A stretch of 43,259 nt of DNA, from contig PAVS01000025.1 of assembly GCA_002713145.1 (NCBI GenBank), forward strand, positions 1 to 43,259, in the 5' to 3' direction. The notes under the pieces are model-generated. The model did no database searches. It had not been told where the DNA came from and saw only the letters and a list, made by a program, of their open reading frames with translations. Both the position numbers and the translations under genes were made by a program. This stretch comes from Halobacteriovoraceae bacterium. GTDB lineage: Bacteria; Bdellovibrionota; Bacteriovoracia; Bacteriovoracales; Bacteriovoracaceae. Of the stretch, positions 8,364 to 17,155 are shown one piece after another (the first letter of the stretch is position 1; every line of letters starts with the position of its first letter).

Positions 8364-9776
8364 ATGTCCCAAAGCCTTGATGCTATTGTTATAGGAGCAG
8401 GAATGTCTGGTCTGGCAGCAGGTTTGCGTCTGGCCATGTTCGATAAAAAAGTTGTCTTGCTCGAAGCCCACAGTATAAGCGGTGGGCTCAATTCTTATTA
8501 CTCACGCAAAGTTAAAGAGACAAAAGAAAAAATCCCTTTCGATGTAGGTCTGCATGCCTTGACCAACTTTGCTGAAAAGGGAGAGCGAAAAAAACCACTC
8601 ACTAAAATGCTCAAGCAATTGCGTCTTCCTTATGATTCTTTAGAGCTAAGTGAGCAGACTTTTTCTCAAATCCAATTTAAGTCAGCGAGTCTAAAATTCT
8701 CTAATGATTTTAAATTATTAGAAGAAGAAGTGAGGAGAGTTTTTCCCAGTGAAATTGATTCATTTAGAAAATTTGTAAAACATATTGAAGAGTTTAATGA
8801 TCTCGATCTTAATCTAGAATACACTTCTGCAAGATCAGTCTTATCACAATATTTTAAAGAAGAGCTTTTAAGTGAAATGCTGATTGCACCCCTCCTCATA
8901 TATGGATCAGCGTGGGAGCATGACATGGATTTTGCTCAATTTGTGACCATGTTTAAGTCCATATATTTTGAAGGCTTCGCAAGACCTAAAGGTGGAGTAA
9001 GAACCATTCTTGAATTGTTATTAGAAAAAGCCGAAAAAGTAGGACTCGAAATAAGATTCAAAACACCAGTAAAAAAAATTCTTGTTGAAAATAATCAGGC
9101 CATAGGTGTGGAGCTTAAAAAAGGTGAGGTGCTTCGCGCAAAACAGATCTATTCCTCAGCAGGCCTACCTGAAACATATGCCCTCATTAATAACGAAAAT
9201 GATAATCATCCCATTGGAAAACTTTCATTCATGGAGAGTATTCTGGTTACAGAAGATAAGTCTTTTTTAAAAGACAACCCAGCGACCATCATTTTTTATA
9301 ATGATTTTGATAGATATTCATATAAAAAACCAAATGAGCTCTTTGACTCAAGCTCTGCGGTATTTTGTTTGCCTGATAATTATGACCGCGACCTTACCTC
9401 TGGCCATGGACTTATTAGAGTCACTTATATGGCGAATTTTAATGCTTGGTCAGAGTTAAAAGAAAACTCTAAGAAGACTTACAAAGAGATGAAACAAAGC
9501 GTTTTTGATGAAGCTCATGCTTTATCTCAAAAGTTACTCGGTCAGGATAAACTTAATCTTATCTTGCACGATGTTTTTTCACCCACGACTATAAAAAAGT
9601 ACACCTCTCACTTTGAAGGTACTGTTTACGGTAGTCCCAAGAAAACCAGAGACGGTAAATCCGATTATAAAAACCTATTTATCATTGGAACCGATCAAGG
9701 CTTTTTGGGGATCGTAGGAAGTCTTCTCAGTGGGATTTCAATGGCCAATTTTCATGGGTTAATGGAGGGGGAATGA
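8364..9776 (+). CDS. CrtI/RetSat-like FAD-dependent oxidoreductase (copy 1)
   Basis: This 470-residue protein is of the phytoene desaturase / retinol saturase superfamily. The Rossmann FAD motif VIGAGMSGLAAGLRL lies at residues ~10-24, followed by VVLLEAHSISGG, and the C-terminal FAD signature is NLFIIGTDQGFLGIVGSLLSG. It is paralogous to the product of 17156-18589: both carry the block TxKTIKKYTxHxxG before the C-terminus. Family members introduce, remove or isomerise C=C bonds in hydrophobic chains. Placed between the ACP and OleA (its stop overlaps the oleA start as ATGA), it most plausibly acts on the acyl chain before or after condensation. A carotenoid role is less likely because no phytoene synthase is nearby. 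Confidence 0.88.
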   Translation: MSQSLDAIVIGAGMSGLAAGLRLAMFDKKVVLLEAHSISGGLNSYYSRKVKETKEKIPFDVGLHALTNFAEKGERKKPLTKMLKQLRLPYDSLELSEQTFSQIQFKSASLKFSNDFKLLEEEVRRVFPSEIDSFRKFVKHIEEFNDLDLNLEYTSARSVLSQYFKEELLSEMLIAPLLIYGSAWEHDMDFAQFVTMFKSIYFEGFARPKGGVRTILELLLEKAEKVGLEIRFKTPVKKILVENNQAIGVELKKGEVLRAKQIYSSAGLPETYALINNENDNHPIGKLSFMESILVTEDKSFLKDNPATIIFYNDFDRYSYKKPNELFDSSSAVFCLPDNYDRDLTSGHGLIRVTYMANFNAWSELKENSKKTYKEMKQSVFDEAHALSQKLLGQDKLNLILHDVFSPTTIKKYTSHFEGTVYGSPKKTRDGKSDYKNLFIIGTDQGFLGIVGSLLSGISMANFHGLMEGE

Positions 9777-10786
9777 ATTATTCTCAAGTTTATTTAGAAG
9801 CCATTAGTCATTGTGATCCTGACCATTTTCTGACAAGTGAGCAAATAGAAAATGATTTATCTGAGATGTATCACAGGCTAAAACTTCCCTTTGGGCGCAT
9901 TGAAATGCAAACAGGAATCCAATCCAGAGGGGTTTATGATAATAAAATGCCAAGTGATATAGCAACTCAAGCGGCCCTGAATCTGTTTGAGACTTCAGAG
10001 ATAAAAAAAGAAGAAGTCGATCTGCTTATTTTTGCCTCAGTCTGTCGGGACTTTTTAGAGCCGTCTACCGCAAGTGTCGTGCATAGTCAGCTCGGATTGC
10101 GCAGTGATTGCTTGTCCTTTGACCTCTCAAATGCTTGCCTAGGTATGTTGAGTGCTATTGAAATTGCGGCCCATGGTATAGAGAGTGGAGCCTATAGGAA
10201 AGTTCTTATTGTCACAGGAGAGAACGCAACTCCTCTTATTCACAACACCATTGAAACACTCAGAAATGATCCAAGCTTCACGCGAAAAACCATTAAGAAA
10301 TACTTTGCAAATTTTACTATTGGCTCTGCTGGTGTTGCTATGATCATCGGTAATAGTGAGAATAGTCTAGCTCAAATAAAAAAGTCTCAGTCTTTAAGTG
10401 ACACCTCAGCTCACAAACTTTGTCAGGGGAGCGGGGATATGAACGCCCTTGTGATGGAGACGGAATCAGAAGAATTAAAAGAGCGGGGAGTGGCCCTGGC
10501 CAGAGAGAATTGGCTTAAGTTTAATCAGGAAAATATTGAGTGGAATAAATTTATTTGCCATCAAGTGGGAATTCATCACCGAGAATATTTATACCATTCC
10601 TTAGAACTCGATCAACAAAAAGATCTTTCAAGTTTTGAGAGATATGGAAACACTGGCTCAGCTGCACTTCCTATAACATTAAGCTTAGCGAGTCAAAACG
10701 CCCAATTTCAATCAGGTGATAATATCGCTTTACTGGGTATTGGAAGTGGATTGCATACCAGTATGATGAGGCTAATATGGAATTAG
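9773..10786 (+). CDS. oleA: OleA-like thiolase-fold acyl condensing enzyme
   Basis: OleA joins two activated acyl chains head to head to give a 2-alkyl-3-ketoacid. The 337-residue protein belongs to the FabH/thiolase superfamily. Cys122 (SNACLGM), His263 (CHQVG) and Asn293 (GNTGSAALP) form the triad. Glu96 in DFLEPSTA lies 26 residues before the Cys, the same spacing as the special Glu117/Cys143 pair known from Xanthomonas OleA, which sets OleA apart from FabH. The gene overlaps the preceding FAD enzyme by 4 nt and oleB by 10 nt. OleA family members normally use acyl-CoA; with an ACP in the operon, acyl-ACP use is possible but unproven. Confidence 0.92.
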   Translation: MNYSQVYLEAISHCDPDHFLTSEQIENDLSEMYHRLKLPFGRIEMQTGIQSRGVYDNKMPSDIATQAALNLFETSEIKKEEVDLLIFASVCRDFLEPSTASVVHSQLGLRSDCLSFDLSNACLGMLSAIEIAAHGIESGAYRKVLIVTGENATPLIHNTIETLRNDPSFTRKTIKKYFANFTIGSAGVAMIIGNSENSLAQIKKSQSLSDTSAHKLCQGSGDMNALVMETESEELKERGVALARENWLKFNQENIEWNKFICHQVGIHHREYLYHSLELDQQKDLSSFERYGNTGSAALPITLSLASQNAQFQSGDNIALLGIGSGLHTSMMRLIWN

Positions 10787-11634
10787 AGCTTAAATCACTT
10801 TACCCTTTCCAATCAAATTTTCTTCAAGTGGGTGATTATAATCTTCACTATGTTGATGAAGGTCAGGGAGAATGTATCGTCTTGGTTCACGGTAATCCAA
10901 CGTGGTCTTTTTACTATCGCAATATAATTAAAGAGTTATCAAAAACTCATAGAGTGATTGCTATCGATCATATGGGATGTGGACTTTCAGATAAACCAGC
11001 TGAATATAATTATACTTTAGAGCAACGAGTAAAAGACCTGAGCTCGCTTATAAAATTTCTAGAGCTCAAAAAATACTCTCTCATGGTTCATGATTGGGGC
11101 GGGGCTATTGGCCTGGGTCATGCTGTTGACCATATTGATGAAGTCGATAAGTTAATCATCCTCAATACAGCTGCTTTTAGATCCAAGAGTATTCCATGGC
11201 AGATTTCACTTTGCAAAGCTCCCGTGATTGGTCCTTTTATAGTGAAGTATTTTAATGCTTTTGCCTATCCGGCGACATTTATGACCACAGAAAAAAAGCT
11301 CTCACCCCAGGTTAAAAAAGGCTATCTTCTGCCTTACTCTTCACCGAAGAAAAGAATTGCCATAAGCGAGTTTGTACAAGATATACCTCTTGAAGAGGGT
11401 CATCGCTCCTATGAGACGTTAAAGGCTATCGAAGAAAAACTTCCCCTTTTAAAGCAAAGAAAGCTTATTTTATGGGGAGGCAAGGACTTTTGCTTTCATG
11501 ATGAATTCTTTGTGAGATGGCAAGAGATTTACCCTGAAGCTGAATATGAATATTTTAAAAATGCCGGGCATTATGTTCTGGAAGATGCTCGAGAAGAAAT
11601 CATACCTAGAGTCCAGAAATTTTTAAGTCTATGA
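10777..11634 (+). CDS. oleB: OleB-like alpha/beta hydrolase (beta-lactone decarboxylase)
   Basis: OleB removes CO2 from the cis-beta-lactone made by OleC to give the cis-olefin. The 285-residue protein has the haloalkane-dehalogenase-type fold: oxyanion motif HGNPTWSF at 38-45, nucleophile Asp106 in VHDWGGA, His265 in AGHYVLED, and a candidate acid at Asp237. An Asp rather than Ser nucleophile agrees with OleB and with haloalkane dehalogenases; the position between oleA and oleC decides for OleB. It overlaps oleA by 10 nt and oleC by 4 nt (ATGA), indicating coupled translation. Confidence 0.92.
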   Translation: MELELKSLYPFQSNFLQVGDYNLHYVDEGQGECIVLVHGNPTWSFYYRNIIKELSKTHRVIAIDHMGCGLSDKPAEYNYTLEQRVKDLSSLIKFLELKKYSLMVHDWGGAIGLGHAVDHIDEVDKLIILNTAAFRSKSIPWQISLCKAPVIGPFIVKYFNAFAYPATFMTTEKKLSPQVKKGYLLPYSSPKKRIAISEFVQDIPLEEGHRSYETLKAIEEKLPLLKQRKLILWGGKDFCFHDEFFVRWQEIYPEAEYEYFKNAGHYVLEDAREEIIPRVQKFLSL

Positions 11635-13202
11635 AAAATGTTTCTGAATTTATTACTCAGCAAGCTGATAAACTTCCTCATAAAAAGGCCATAGGCTTTC
11701 CCAAGAAAATGCGATCTGGTTTTGATTACCAGTTCTATACTTTTATTGAACTAGAACAAAGAATAAATGCTCTGGCCTATAAGCTTACTGAGCTGGGGGT
11801 GAAGCCTCAAGATAAAGTGCTTTTTTTTATAAAACCTAACCTCGATTTCTGTGCTATTACCTTCGCTTTGTTTCGAGTGGGAGCTATTCCCGTCTTCATC
11901 GATCCAGGGATGAAGAAGAAATATTTTTTTCGCTGTCTCAAAGAACTTAATCCAGAAGTACTCATTGGTATACCGAAAGCTTTAATGATGAGTCAGTTAT
12001 TCTTTCCTTATTTTAAATCCATTAAACTTAAAATCGCGAGCACTGAGAAAAGCTTTTTAGGAAAACCTCTGTTAGAGAACCTTAAAATTTCCACTCAAAG
12101 CTACCCACCTTATCACGCTAAAAACCACGAGCTTGCAGCTATCCTATACACCTCAGGGGGAACGGGTAAGCCTAAAGGGGTAGAGTACACTCATGATATA
12201 TTTATCTCTCAGACTCAAATGTTACAAAAAGAATTTTCTCTCACCAGTGATGATTGTGACATCCCGGGTTTTCCGCTTTTTTCTTTTTTCACCTTAAGCA
12301 TGGGGATGACCAGTGTGATTCCTCACATGGATGCTGCCAAACCAGCTCAAGCGAATCCCAAATATCTTTATCAAAATATAAAAGATAATAAAGCTTCATT
12401 TGTTGCGGGCTCTCCGGCCATATGGAGTTTATTGGCCGAATATTGTTATAAATATAATCTCACTCTTCCTAGTGTAAAATATATGGTGATGTTTGGTGCT
12501 CCAGTCGATAAAAAAATCCATGAGTATTTTGCAAAAATTCTTCCTCATGGCACCACTTTTACTCCTTATGGGGCCACTGAATGTTTACCTGTGGCCAATA
12601 TTTCTGGGAAAGAATTACTGAGTGGTTTATTTGAAAAAACAAAAGAAGGGGCAGGTATTTGTATCGGAAAACCTCTTGCTGGAGTTGAAGTGGCCGTGGT
12701 CAAAATGAATGAAGAAAAAGTTGTTGAATTAGATTCATCAATTGGCGAAATCATAGTGCATTCACCAAATGTAACGAGAGCTTATTACCAGGATAAAGAG
12801 TCTACTGAAGCGTCTAAGTTAATCTATAAAGATAAGCTCTGGCATCGTATGGGTGATATGGGATATTTTGATCAAGAAAAGAAACTATGGTTCTGTGGCA
12901 GATTAAAACATGCCTTTGAATTTCAAGGTCATAAGGTCTACCCAGTACAAATAGAACAAATACTTAATCAGCACCCTAAAATTCAAAGATGTGCATTAGT
13001 TTATTCTCATAAGCTTAAGCAACCTTGCCTTTTTATAGTTGTCACAAAGAATGTTCAACTTCTTAAGGCAGAGGTTTTCTCATTTATTAAAGAAAAGCAA
13101 TTAGACTACTTGGTAAAGAATATAAGATTTGTATCAGCATTACCCGTGGATACACGACATAATATAAAAATCGATAGGATTAAGTTGGCCCATGAGCACT
13201 AA
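11631..13202 (+). CDS. oleC: OleC-like beta-lactone synthetase (acyl-AMP-forming family)
   Basis: OleC uses ATP to activate the 2-alkyl-3-hydroxyacid from OleD and closes it to a beta-lactone. The 523-residue protein has the adenylate-forming hallmarks: YTSGGTGKPKG at 173-183, PYGATE at 312-317, the ribose-binding Asp409 in HRMGDMGYF, and GRLKHAF near 423. The C-terminal lid domain is complete. Start and stop overlap oleB (4 nt) and oleD (11 nt). Ordinary acyl-CoA synthetases share these motifs; the assignment to OleC rests on gene order oleA-B-C-D. Confidence 0.92.
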   Translation: MKNVSEFITQQADKLPHKKAIGFPKKMRSGFDYQFYTFIELEQRINALAYKLTELGVKPQDKVLFFIKPNLDFCAITFALFRVGAIPVFIDPGMKKKYFFRCLKELNPEVLIGIPKALMMSQLFFPYFKSIKLKIASTEKSFLGKPLLENLKISTQSYPPYHAKNHELAAILYTSGGTGKPKGVEYTHDIFISQTQMLQKEFSLTSDDCDIPGFPLFSFFTLSMGMTSVIPHMDAAKPAQANPKYLYQNIKDNKASFVAGSPAIWSLLAEYCYKYNLTLPSVKYMVMFGAPVDKKIHEYFAKILPHGTTFTPYGATECLPVANISGKELLSGLFEKTKEGAGICIGKPLAGVEVAVVKMNEEKVVELDSSIGEIIVHSPNVTRAYYQDKESTEASKLIYKDKLWHRMGDMGYFDQEKKLWFCGRLKHAFEFQGHKVYPVQIEQILNQHPKIQRCALVYSHKLKQPCLFIVVTKNVQLLKAEVFSFIKEKQLDYLVKNIRFVSALPVDTRHNIKIDRIKLAHEH

Positions 13203-14184
13203 AATGAATTTTCTTGTCACAGGTGGTGGTGGATTTTTAGGTCTTGAAATAGTTAAAGAGCTTCTTGCAAGAGGACATTTGGTGACTTCACTTGCTAGAA
13301 ATGAATACACTGCGCTGAAATCCCTTGAGGTGCCTCAAGTAAAATGTGACTTGAGTGATTTCAATCAAGTTGAGAAAATAAATTTTTCTGAGTTTAATGG
13401 TGTCTTTCATGTCGCAGCGAAAGCAGGTGTCTGGGGAAAAAAAGATGAGTATATGCGGATTAATTTTTTAGGCACTAAAAATTTAATGACAGCGGCGAAA
13501 AAAGCAAAGCTTAAATATATGGTGTATACTTCCACTCCTAGTGTTGTCTTTGAAAAAGATAGTATTTTGGGTGGAGATGAAAGCTTACCCTATGCTCAAA
13601 AATATTATACACATTATGCTTATTCAAAAAAATGCGCAGAAGATTTTTTTATAAATACTCTTACTGATGATTTTCAAGGTTTATCTCTGAGACCACATCT
13701 TATCTGGGGAGAAGATGACCCACACATCGTTCCAAGACTCTTGGAACGGGCCCAAGCCGGGCAATTAAAGATTATTGGAGACGGAAAAAACTTAGTGGAT
13801 ATAATTTATGTGAAAAATGCTGCCATCGCTCATGTGGACGCCATGCTGGCCCTCATGAAAAATAAGAAGCTTAATAAGCAATGTTACTTTGTAGGTCAAG
13901 AAAAGCCCGTTTATTTATGGGATTTTATCAATAGTATTTTAGAGCTCAATAATCTCTCACCGGTACAAAACAAAGTCTCATACAAGGCAGCTTTTTTCAT
14001 AGGTTTCATCTTAGAAAAAATTTATCAAATTTTTGGCCTCTCTGGTGAACCTAAAATGACCAGATTTACCGCTATGCAATTAGCGAAATCTCATTATTTT
14101 TCCCATGAAAAAGCAAAGAGAGATTTTAACTACCAAATTCACTATACAACTGAACAAGCTTTACTTAAAACCTTTACTAACTGA
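13192..14184 (+). CDS. oleD: OleD-like NAD(P)H-dependent 2-alkyl-3-ketoacid reductase
   Basis: OleD reduces the OleA product to the 2-alkyl-3-hydroxyacid. It is an extended short-chain dehydrogenase: GGGGFLG at 11-17 binds the dinucleotide, Ser114 lies in the YTSTPS strand, and Tyr142/Lys146 form the YxxxK pair. The C-terminal substrate domain is present and the length (330 aa) is usual. An ATG four codons in (13204) is an alternative start; neither has a strong ribosome-binding site, as expected for coupled translation from the overlapping oleC. The last codon (AAC, 14179-14181) and the TGA stop (14182-14184) lie inside the terminal repeat of the adjoining IS, so the natural C-terminus may have been slightly changed. 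Confidence 0.92.
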   Translation: MSTKMNFLVTGGGGFLGLEIVKELLARGHLVTSLARNEYTALKSLEVPQVKCDLSDFNQVEKINFSEFNGVFHVAAKAGVWGKKDEYMRINFLGTKNLMTAAKKAKLKYMVYTSTPSVVFEKDSILGGDESLPYAQKYYTHYAYSKKCAEDFFINTLTDDFQGLSLRPHLIWGEDDPHIVPRLLERAQAGQLKIIGDGKNLVDIIYVKNAAIAHVDAMLALMKNKKLNKQCYFVGQEKPVYLWDFINSILELNNLSPVQNKVSYKAAFFIGFILEKIYQIFGLSGEPKMTRFTAMQLAKSHYFSHEKAKRDFNYQIHYTTEQALLKTFTN

Positions 14185-15201
14185 CCTACCACTATGGGGG
14201 GAAGTTTTTCCAAAATAAGAACTTAATATCCTTCAATCATTTAGGATGTTGCAATATTTTCAATAATTTAGAGATATTCTTTGAAGACCGAATTTGCAAT
14301 TGAGTTAACATGAAAAGAAACTGCCCAAATACTCAATGTCATTCACCAAAAATTATTAAATATGGTCACTATTTCAGACATAACGATTCTCGCCGAATTC
14401 AGCGCTTTAAATGTATGGCTTGTAGCAAACAATTTAGTACGAGTACTGGGACGTTAGAGTTTGGACAAAAAAAGAGAAGAGTAAATTACTTGCTCATGAA
14501 ATTATTTGCAGCAAAAGTCTCTCAAAGACGTGCAGCTAAGATAGCTGGTGTGAATAAGGTTACAGTACAAAGAAAGTTTGATTATTGGTCAAAAAAAGCA
14601 GCTATAAAAAATAAACGATTTCGTGAGAAGTTATCAGCTTCTAAAGCAAGACATATTCAATTTGATGATCTCATCACCAAAGAAAAAACAAAATTAAAAC
14701 CACTCTCAATCACAGTCGTTTGTGATGCTGACAGAAGATATATTTTGTATGCATCCCCCTGCCAAATTTCCTCGTTTGGCCATCTTTCAGAATTATCAAA
14801 AAAGAAATATGGTCCACGAAAATCTTTTTATAATGAAAATCTAGAACATGTTTTTCAAACGATCAAATCAACTATAGCTTCCACAGCTTTGATAGAGTCT
14901 GATGAGCATAAAAACTATAAACCGATGGTAAATCAGTACTTTCCACTGAGTACTTATTTACAATATAAAAGCGAGCGGGGATGTATTGCAGGACAGGGAG
15001 AACTTAAAAAAGCAATTTATGATCCACTTTACGGGATTAATCATACACTTGCTATGCTACGAGATGGAATAAGCACATTGGTTAGAAGAACATGGTGTAC
15101 AACACAAGACCCTGTTCGACTAAAGGGACATTTAGAAATTTTTACTTATTATTATAACCAGATCTACTTAGGAGGTTTACCCTCAGGGTAGTAGGTCGGT
15201 T
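14179..15201 (+). mobile_element. Complete IS1-like insertion sequence between the two convergent operons
   Basis: The element is about 1.02 kb. Terminal inverted repeats: 14179 onward reads AACTGACCTACCACTATG; inward from 15201 on the minus strand reads AACCGACCTACTACCCTG; 17 of 22 bases match. They share the core AACCGAC with the ends of the copies at the window edges. One transposase gene fills the element after a ~130-nt leader. No target duplication is obvious in the 8 bases on either side (cctttact and tctaaaga). The left repeat contains the oleD stop; the right end stops two bases short of the enoyl reductase stop codon. Confidence 0.82.
14310..15191 (+). CDS. IS1-like DDE transposase, single-frame
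   Basis: This 293-residue transposase has an N-terminal zinc ribbon (Cys5, Cys10, Cys35, Cys38), a helix-turn-helix-like stretch (VSQRRAAKIAGVNKVTVQRKF, in part, residues 70-90) and a catalytic half with acidic candidates in QFDDL (119-120) and ESDEHKNY (Asp198). The C-terminal INHTLAMLRDGISTLVRRTW recalls IS1 InsB. Classical IS1 makes its transposase by frameshifting from insA to insB; here both halves are in one open frame. The frame is intact with no internal stop, so the copy may still be active. The stop codon overlaps the right terminal repeat. IS1595-type assignment cannot be excluded without a search. Confidence 0.88.
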   Translation: MKRNCPNTQCHSPKIIKYGHYFRHNDSRRIQRFKCMACSKQFSTSTGTLEFGQKKRRVNYLLMKLFAAKVSQRRAAKIAGVNKVTVQRKFDYWSKKAAIKNKRFREKLSASKARHIQFDDLITKEKTKLKPLSITVVCDADRRYILYASPCQISSFGHLSELSKKKYGPRKSFYNENLEHVFQTIKSTIASTALIESDEHKNYKPMVNQYFPLSTYLQYKSERGCIAGQGELKKAIYDPLYGINHTLAMLRDGISTLVRRTWCTTQDPVRLKGHLEIFTYYYNQIYLGGLPSG

Positions 15202-15202
15202 T

Positions 15203-15994
15203 CTAAAGATCTTTAGCAAAGTTTTTCACAATTTTTTGATCAAAATAATTTGAGCTCATACCAGCGTCGACCACAATTGTTTCTGCATTTATTCCGCTGG
15301 ACTTCTCAGAGAGTAAAAAACAAATTGTGTTAGCGACTTCCTGGGTATGTAAGGTTTCTTGGCGCAACGTAAGAGCTTCAGCATAAAGAAAATTTTCAAT
15401 ATAGTTAGGTATACCGGCAGAAGCGGAGGTTTTTAGAGGACCACTGCTGACACAGTTGACTCGAATTTTTTTTATCTCACTCAGGGATTTGGCCAAATAA
15501 CAGACTGATGTTTCGAGCATCGCTTTAATAGGTCCAAGGTAACCATAGCTTGTCGCTTTTGTATTAGAGATGCCTACTGTTACAAGTGAGGAGTTGTCTT
15601 TTAAAGAAGGAAGACAAGCTTGGGCAAATTGATTAAGTGAAAAACAACTGATATGGGCCGCTTGCATAAAATCTTCTAAACTTGTTTCATGGTACTTTGA
15701 GCGCTCGGGGTTAAAATTGGCATAGGCCATGGAGTGCAAGATACCTGAGAGTTCAATCTTATTTTGTTTTAAATAGGAAGTTAATTGTTCAAAATGCTCT
15801 TTGTTTTCAACATCACAAATAATGATTTGTGAGTCTGGAAATAATTTTTGCACTTTTGTTTTATGTTCTTCAGTTTGCACCGTGAAGACAGTGATGGCCC
15901 CCAGCTCACTAAGAGTTTTAGCACTAAAATAAGCGACACTTTTTTTATTGGCCACTCCAGTGATGAGATAAGTTTGTCCAGTGAAGTCAAGCAT
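15203..15994 (-). CDS. FabI-like enoyl-ACP reductase
   Basis: It reduces the trans-2-enoyl-ACP double bond with NAD(P)H, the last step of an elongation round. The N-terminal ITGVANKKSVAY matches the FabI form of the nucleotide-binding loop. The catalytic pair is Tyr-x6-Lys (SYGYLGPIKA, residues 150 and 157), the spacing specific to FabI-type enzymes rather than the YxxxK of ordinary SDRs. I start at the ATG at 15994 because GGAG lies 6 nt before it; an ATG at 16000 has that GGAG too close. It is the last gene of the minus-strand operon and overlaps the dehydratase gene by 8 nt. The stop codon is directly next to the IS end. Confidence 0.9.
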   Translation of the reverse strand: MLDFTGQTYLITGVANKKSVAYFSAKTLSELGAITVFTVQTEEHKTKVQKLFPDSQIIICDVENKEHFEQLTSYLKQNKIELSGILHSMAYANFNPERSKYHETSLEDFMQAAHISCFSLNQFAQACLPSLKDNSSLVTVGISNTKATSYGYLGPIKAMLETSVCYLAKSLSEIKKIRVNCVSSGPLKTSASAGIPNYIENFLYAEALTLRQETLHTQEVANTICFLLSEKSSGINAETIVVDAGMSSNYFDQKIVKNFAKDL

Positions 15995-16415
15995 GGCCAT
16001 CTCCTACCAGAGCGACTGAAAATTCTATGATCAGAACTTTTTGCTTATCTTGGTTTAACACAACGGATTTAAAGAATGCAGCATTGGCAATGCGTTCAAC
16101 TAAAGTCGTCGTGCTGATTATTTTATCCTCTGGTTTGACAAGATTTTTAAACTTAGCAGACTGAACTCGGCTCACAACTGCGAGCTGGTTATTAATGCCA
16201 CCTTCATTTTTGGCAATAAAAGCAGCAGCGGTTTGAAAGCAATGTTCGTTGAGTATGACACCAGGGACGATAGGGTTACTAGGGAAGTGACCTTGAAAAA
16301 AATCTAGCTCAGGCGTGAAGGTCATCTCTGATTTTATAGTCTGCGCATCCACTTCCAAGATATGGTCAATAAAAAGAAAGGGCTCTCTTTGAGGTATGAG
16401 TTCTTTAATATTCAC
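15987..16415 (-). CDS. FabZ-like 3-hydroxyacyl-ACP dehydratase
   Basis: This hot-dog-fold protein of 142 residues dehydrates 3-hydroxyacyl-ACP to the enoyl-ACP. The key His43 (FQGHFPSNPIVPG) and Glu57 (ILNEHCFQ) of FabZ are both present. The N-terminus (IPQREPFLFIDHIL) is standard. The start is GTG, sharing one base with the TAG stop of the ketoreductase (TAGTG), so translation is coupled. A catalytically complete FabZ in the cluster means elongation need not borrow the housekeeping one. Whether it can also isomerise, as FabA does, cannot be told from motifs. Confidence 0.9.
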   Translation of the reverse strand: MNIKELIPQREPFLFIDHILEVDAQTIKSEMTFTPELDFFQGHFPSNPIVPGVILNEHCFQTAAAFIAKNEGGINNQLAVVSRVQSAKFKNLVKPEDKIISTTTLVERIANAAFFKSVVLNQDKQKVLIIEFSVALVGDGHA

Positions 16416-17152
16416 TAAAGACCACCAGAAATATCCAAGCTCGCACCTGTAATATAGCTTGCATTTTTATGGGCCAGGAATAATACAGCGTGTGCTACTT
16501 CTCGAACGGAACCAAATCTCTTCATAGGAACTTGATCTTTGTATTCTTTAACCAGTTTTTCATCTAAATCCGAAATAAGCTCTGTTTCTATAAAACCGGG
16601 GCATACGTTATTGATCGTAATTTTTCGTTTAGCCACTTCTTTACTGACTGATTTACTGTAGGCGATTTGTCCCGCTTTAGAGGCTGCGTAGTTGGCCTGT
16701 CCCGGCAGTCCAAGCTTTTCGCCAATACTAGATATATTTATGATTCTTCCATAGCGTTTTTTCATCATGGCCATAATGGCGTGCTTTGACATCAGGTAAG
16801 TTCCCTTCAGGTTGATATCAAGAACCTTATCCCATTCCTCTTCTGTCATGGCCACGGCCAAATTATCTTGTCTGACTCCTGAGTTGTTGACGAGCACATG
16901 AATTTCATCATTATGACCCATAACCTTTTCAAAAAATGCTTCACATTCTTTTTCACTGGCCACATTAAATTTTGCAAGATGGAGATGGCTTGAAAGCTCA
17001 CCTAGTTCTGATTTAAAACTTTCAGCCGCTTGATCATTATGAGCATAAGTTGCATATACCGTAGCCCCTTCATTGAGAAACGCTTCCGTAATTCCTCGTC
17101 CTATCCCACGGGTCCCACCGGTTACAATGACGACTTGGTTGGCAAATTGCAT
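16415..17152 (-). CDS. FabG-like 3-oxoacyl-ACP reductase
   Basis: This classical short-chain dehydrogenase (245 aa) reduces 3-oxoacyl-ACP with NADPH. TGGTRGIG at 11-18 binds the cofactor; LVNNSG near 87-92, Ser141/142 in INISSIG, Tyr155 and Lys159 in NYAASKAG complete the active site, and the C-terminus GASLDISGGL is the usual FabG ending. It lies 3 nt after the FAD enzyme gene and overlaps the dehydratase start by one base. Specificity within the SDR family is inferred from the neighbouring DH, ER and ACP genes. Confidence 0.92.
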   Translation of the reverse strand: MQFANQVVIVTGGTRGIGRGITEAFLNEGATVYATYAHNDQAAESFKSELGELSSHLHLAKFNVASEKECEAFFEKVMGHNDEIHVLVNNSGVRQDNLAVAMTEEEWDKVLDINLKGTYLMSKHAIMAMMKKRYGRIINISSIGEKLGLPGQANYAASKAGQIAYSKSVSKEVAKRKITINNVCPGFIETELISDLDEKLVKEYKDQVPMKRFGSVREVAHAVLFLAHKNASYITGASLDISGGL

Positions 17153-17155
17153 ATT

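Noticed and set aside
8364..9776. Carotenoid biosynthesis locus
   Set aside because: Only CrtI-superfamily enzymes are present; no phytoene synthase, cyclase or GGPP synthase is near. The FAS/Ole neighbours give a better context.
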